Shown piece by piece: positions 62,771-64,000 of a stretch of 64,000 nt of DNA. The stretch lies in NCBI GenBank assembly GCA_965262565.1, contig CBDHFQ010000005.1, positions 62,001 to 126,000 on the forward strand. The letters run 5' to 3'. Made by a program: the position numbers and the translations under genes. Numbering within the stretch: the first letter of the stretch is position 1; each line of letters starts with the position of its first letter. The notes under the pieces were generated by a model. The model searched no databases, was not told the origin of the DNA, and saw only the letters and a list, made by a program, of their open reading frames with translations. This stretch comes from CBDHFQ01 sp965262565 (GTDB lineage: Bacteria; Bacteroidota; Bacteroidia; J057).

Positions 62771-62990
62771 ATTTCGAAATATTTATACTTTTAAATCTAC
62801 CGGAAAATTTGAATTTTCAGTGTTTTATTTTGTCATTTTTCCTATATTAGATCGAGTATTTCTGATATCTTTTCCTGTAAATATTTTTTGATAGCTTATT
62901 TATTTAATCAATACCCCTAATTCATCTAGCTGAATATCAATCAGTTTACATTAATCATTTATACTACACAACTTCTTATACCTAATTCCA

Positions 62991-64000
62991 ATGACAAAAT
63001 TCTTACCTTTTAAAATTTGGATAAATCATTTTCATATATCCTCCTTCCAAAGGAGAATTATTTCGAATATGATTGTCTTAATTACCATCAGCATTTGTAG
63101 TTCTTTGAGCACAAATATGCTCTATGGACAGCAATCGCCCTTACAATCTCCTATCGATTTTATGGACTTGATGGGAAACAGGAATAAAGAAGCCATAAAA
63201 AGAGGTCTTCCTCCCAGTGAACCAAATCCTTACCTCAGCTTTGGGTCTAATCCAAATTTAGAAACATACAACGCATGGGAATCATATATTAACTATCAAC
63301 AAAAAAGAAGAAACGCCGGGTTGAGATCCATCAACCCAGAAGGTATTGCAATTATTGAAAATGAAATCACACAAGGCGAAAACGATACTCCTGAAAATGG
63401 AATAAGCGTTCCCAACTTTGGTAGTGCTCCTGGTGAAAATTCAATAGTAAGTATTGCCGGAATCTCAGGCGAAGAGGAATTTGTAGAATTTGAGATCATG
63501 GAATTGGAAGATGAAGAAGATGATGGTTCTATAGATCTTGCCAACAAAACGAAAATCAGAGAATTATTTCAGACATCCATTTTTGAAGCAGAAGTAGGAG
63601 ATGGCATGTTTGGTGCCGCTGGAGACAGTACAGGAGATTTTGATTTTTATTGTGTACATGCCGAAGAAGGCTGGGTAATTGAAGTAGATGTAGATACACC
63701 AGAACCTTTTGAGGATCTGGACCCATTCGTTGCTATTTATGATGAAGAGGGTGTTCTATTAGCCTTTAATGATGATGGTGGTATAGAATCATTCGATAGC
63801 TTTTTGAAATTAAATGTTGAGAGTGAAGGAGCGTATTTTGTGATGGTTTCGGGATTTGGTTCTTTTATACCTTTAGATCCATTTGATTCCAGCTCGGGTT
63901 TTGGCGCAGGTTCAGAAGGAGAATACACGGTAAAAATTTCTACATTTATTGAAGATGATGATGATTACTTCCTTCTGGATTTAAGAAAAGGAGATGTATT
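62991..64000 (+). CDS. Secreted protein with pre-peptidase C-terminal (PPC)-like domain, 3'-truncated
   Basis: The frame starting at the ATG at 62991 stays open to the window edge (about 336 residues visible). The N-terminus is long and basic before a hydrophobic stretch (MIVLITISICSSLSTNMLYGQQ); an ATG at 63069 may be the true start of the signal peptide. A Glu/Asp-rich low-complexity part (VEFEIMELEDEEDDGS) precedes a PPC-like beta domain (GDSTGDFDFYCVHAEEGWVIEVDVDTP ... FVAIYDEEGVLLAFNDDGG ... GAYFVMVSGFG ... GEYTVKIST). Such domains occur in secreted proteases and adhesins of this phylum. The rest lies beyond the window, so function is open. Confidence 0.75.
   Translation, partial: MTKFLPFKIWINHFHISSFQRRIISNMIVLITISICSSLSTNMLYGQQSPLQSPIDFMDLMGNRNKEAIKRGLPPSEPNPYLSFGSNPNLETYNAWESYINYQQKRRNAGLRSINPEGIAIIENEITQGENDTPENGISVPNFGSAPGENSIVSIAGISGEEEFVEFEIMELEDEEDDGSIDLANKTKIRELFQTSIFEAEVGDGMFGAAGDSTGDFDFYCVHAEEGWVIEVDVDTPEPFEDLDPFVAIYDEEGVLLAFNDDGGIESFDSFLKLNVESEGAYFVMVSGFGSFIPLDPFDSSSGFGAGSEGEYTVKISTFIEDDDDYFLLDLRKGDV

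Overview
The window is AT-rich chromosomal DNA from a member of the Bacteroidota, most likely a marine, Cytophagales-like lineage. Several things point there. Secreted proteins end in type IX secretion (T9SS) sorting domains (21605-24571, 51479-53368). There are many short-signal lipoproteins and Bacteroidota-typical families (DUF4293, DUF4384 caspases, a two-component-propeller histidine kinase, DUF1080, MbnP/MbnH). The promoters that can be seen follow the TAnnTTTG -7 type rather than sigma70 boxes. No insertion sequence, phage, integrase or CRISPR array was found.

Layout. 1-9176: end of a flippase-like membrane protein, then a mostly minus-strand block: FMN-binding protein, an azurin-tailed sugar-dehydrogenase-like protein with a DUF1080/PA14 partner, a helix-hairpin-helix protein and a YVTN-propeller/phosphoesterase lipoprotein. 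9547-16705: a plus-strand run with an epimerase-like protein carrying a huge acidic 99-bp-repeat tail (frameshifted by one base), a sulfatase, an EamA exporter and a lipoprotein. 16728-21203: TerC, then about 2.2 kb without protein genes that holds a tandem family of seven small-RNA units, then a helical hypothetical protein. 21605-45201: mainly housekeeping genes (alaS, M23 peptidase, MerR, tRNA-Pro, caspase, truA, LON-domain protein, dxs) mixed with large signalling proteins. 45464-50693: a six-gene plus-strand cluster with two successive MbnP-MbnH pairs (copper-binding lipoprotein plus diheme modifying enzyme). 50852-56129: a degenerate receiver, a T9SS-exported PhoX phosphatase, a diheme peroxidase with an extra helical domain, and an arsenate-reductase-like protein. 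56172-64000: glycosyltransferase, sucA, an S41 peptidase and a truncated secreted protein.

The most unusual element is the array at 17655-19720. Each unit is about 200 bp in six of seven cases. It has an upstream CTCACA-type box exactly 46 bp before a TAnnTTTR -7 element, then five bases later the invariant 16-mer GTGATATATGCGTAAG, a leader containing a tiny ATG ORF, the conserved core GTTGGAGCAGCAGC with a small hairpin, and a strong GACCTTCC..GGAGGGTC terminator. Three units are near-identical tandem copies of about 230 bp; others keep the promoter and terminator but have drifted in the middle. This reads as an amplified family of co-regulated ~143-nt small RNAs of unknown function. The second system worth attention is the doubled MbnP/MbnH copper cluster, which has no methanobactin genes in view.

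All assignments come from reading the sequence and family knowledge; no database or folding program was run. Transcription start sites, RNA folds and targets are inferences.
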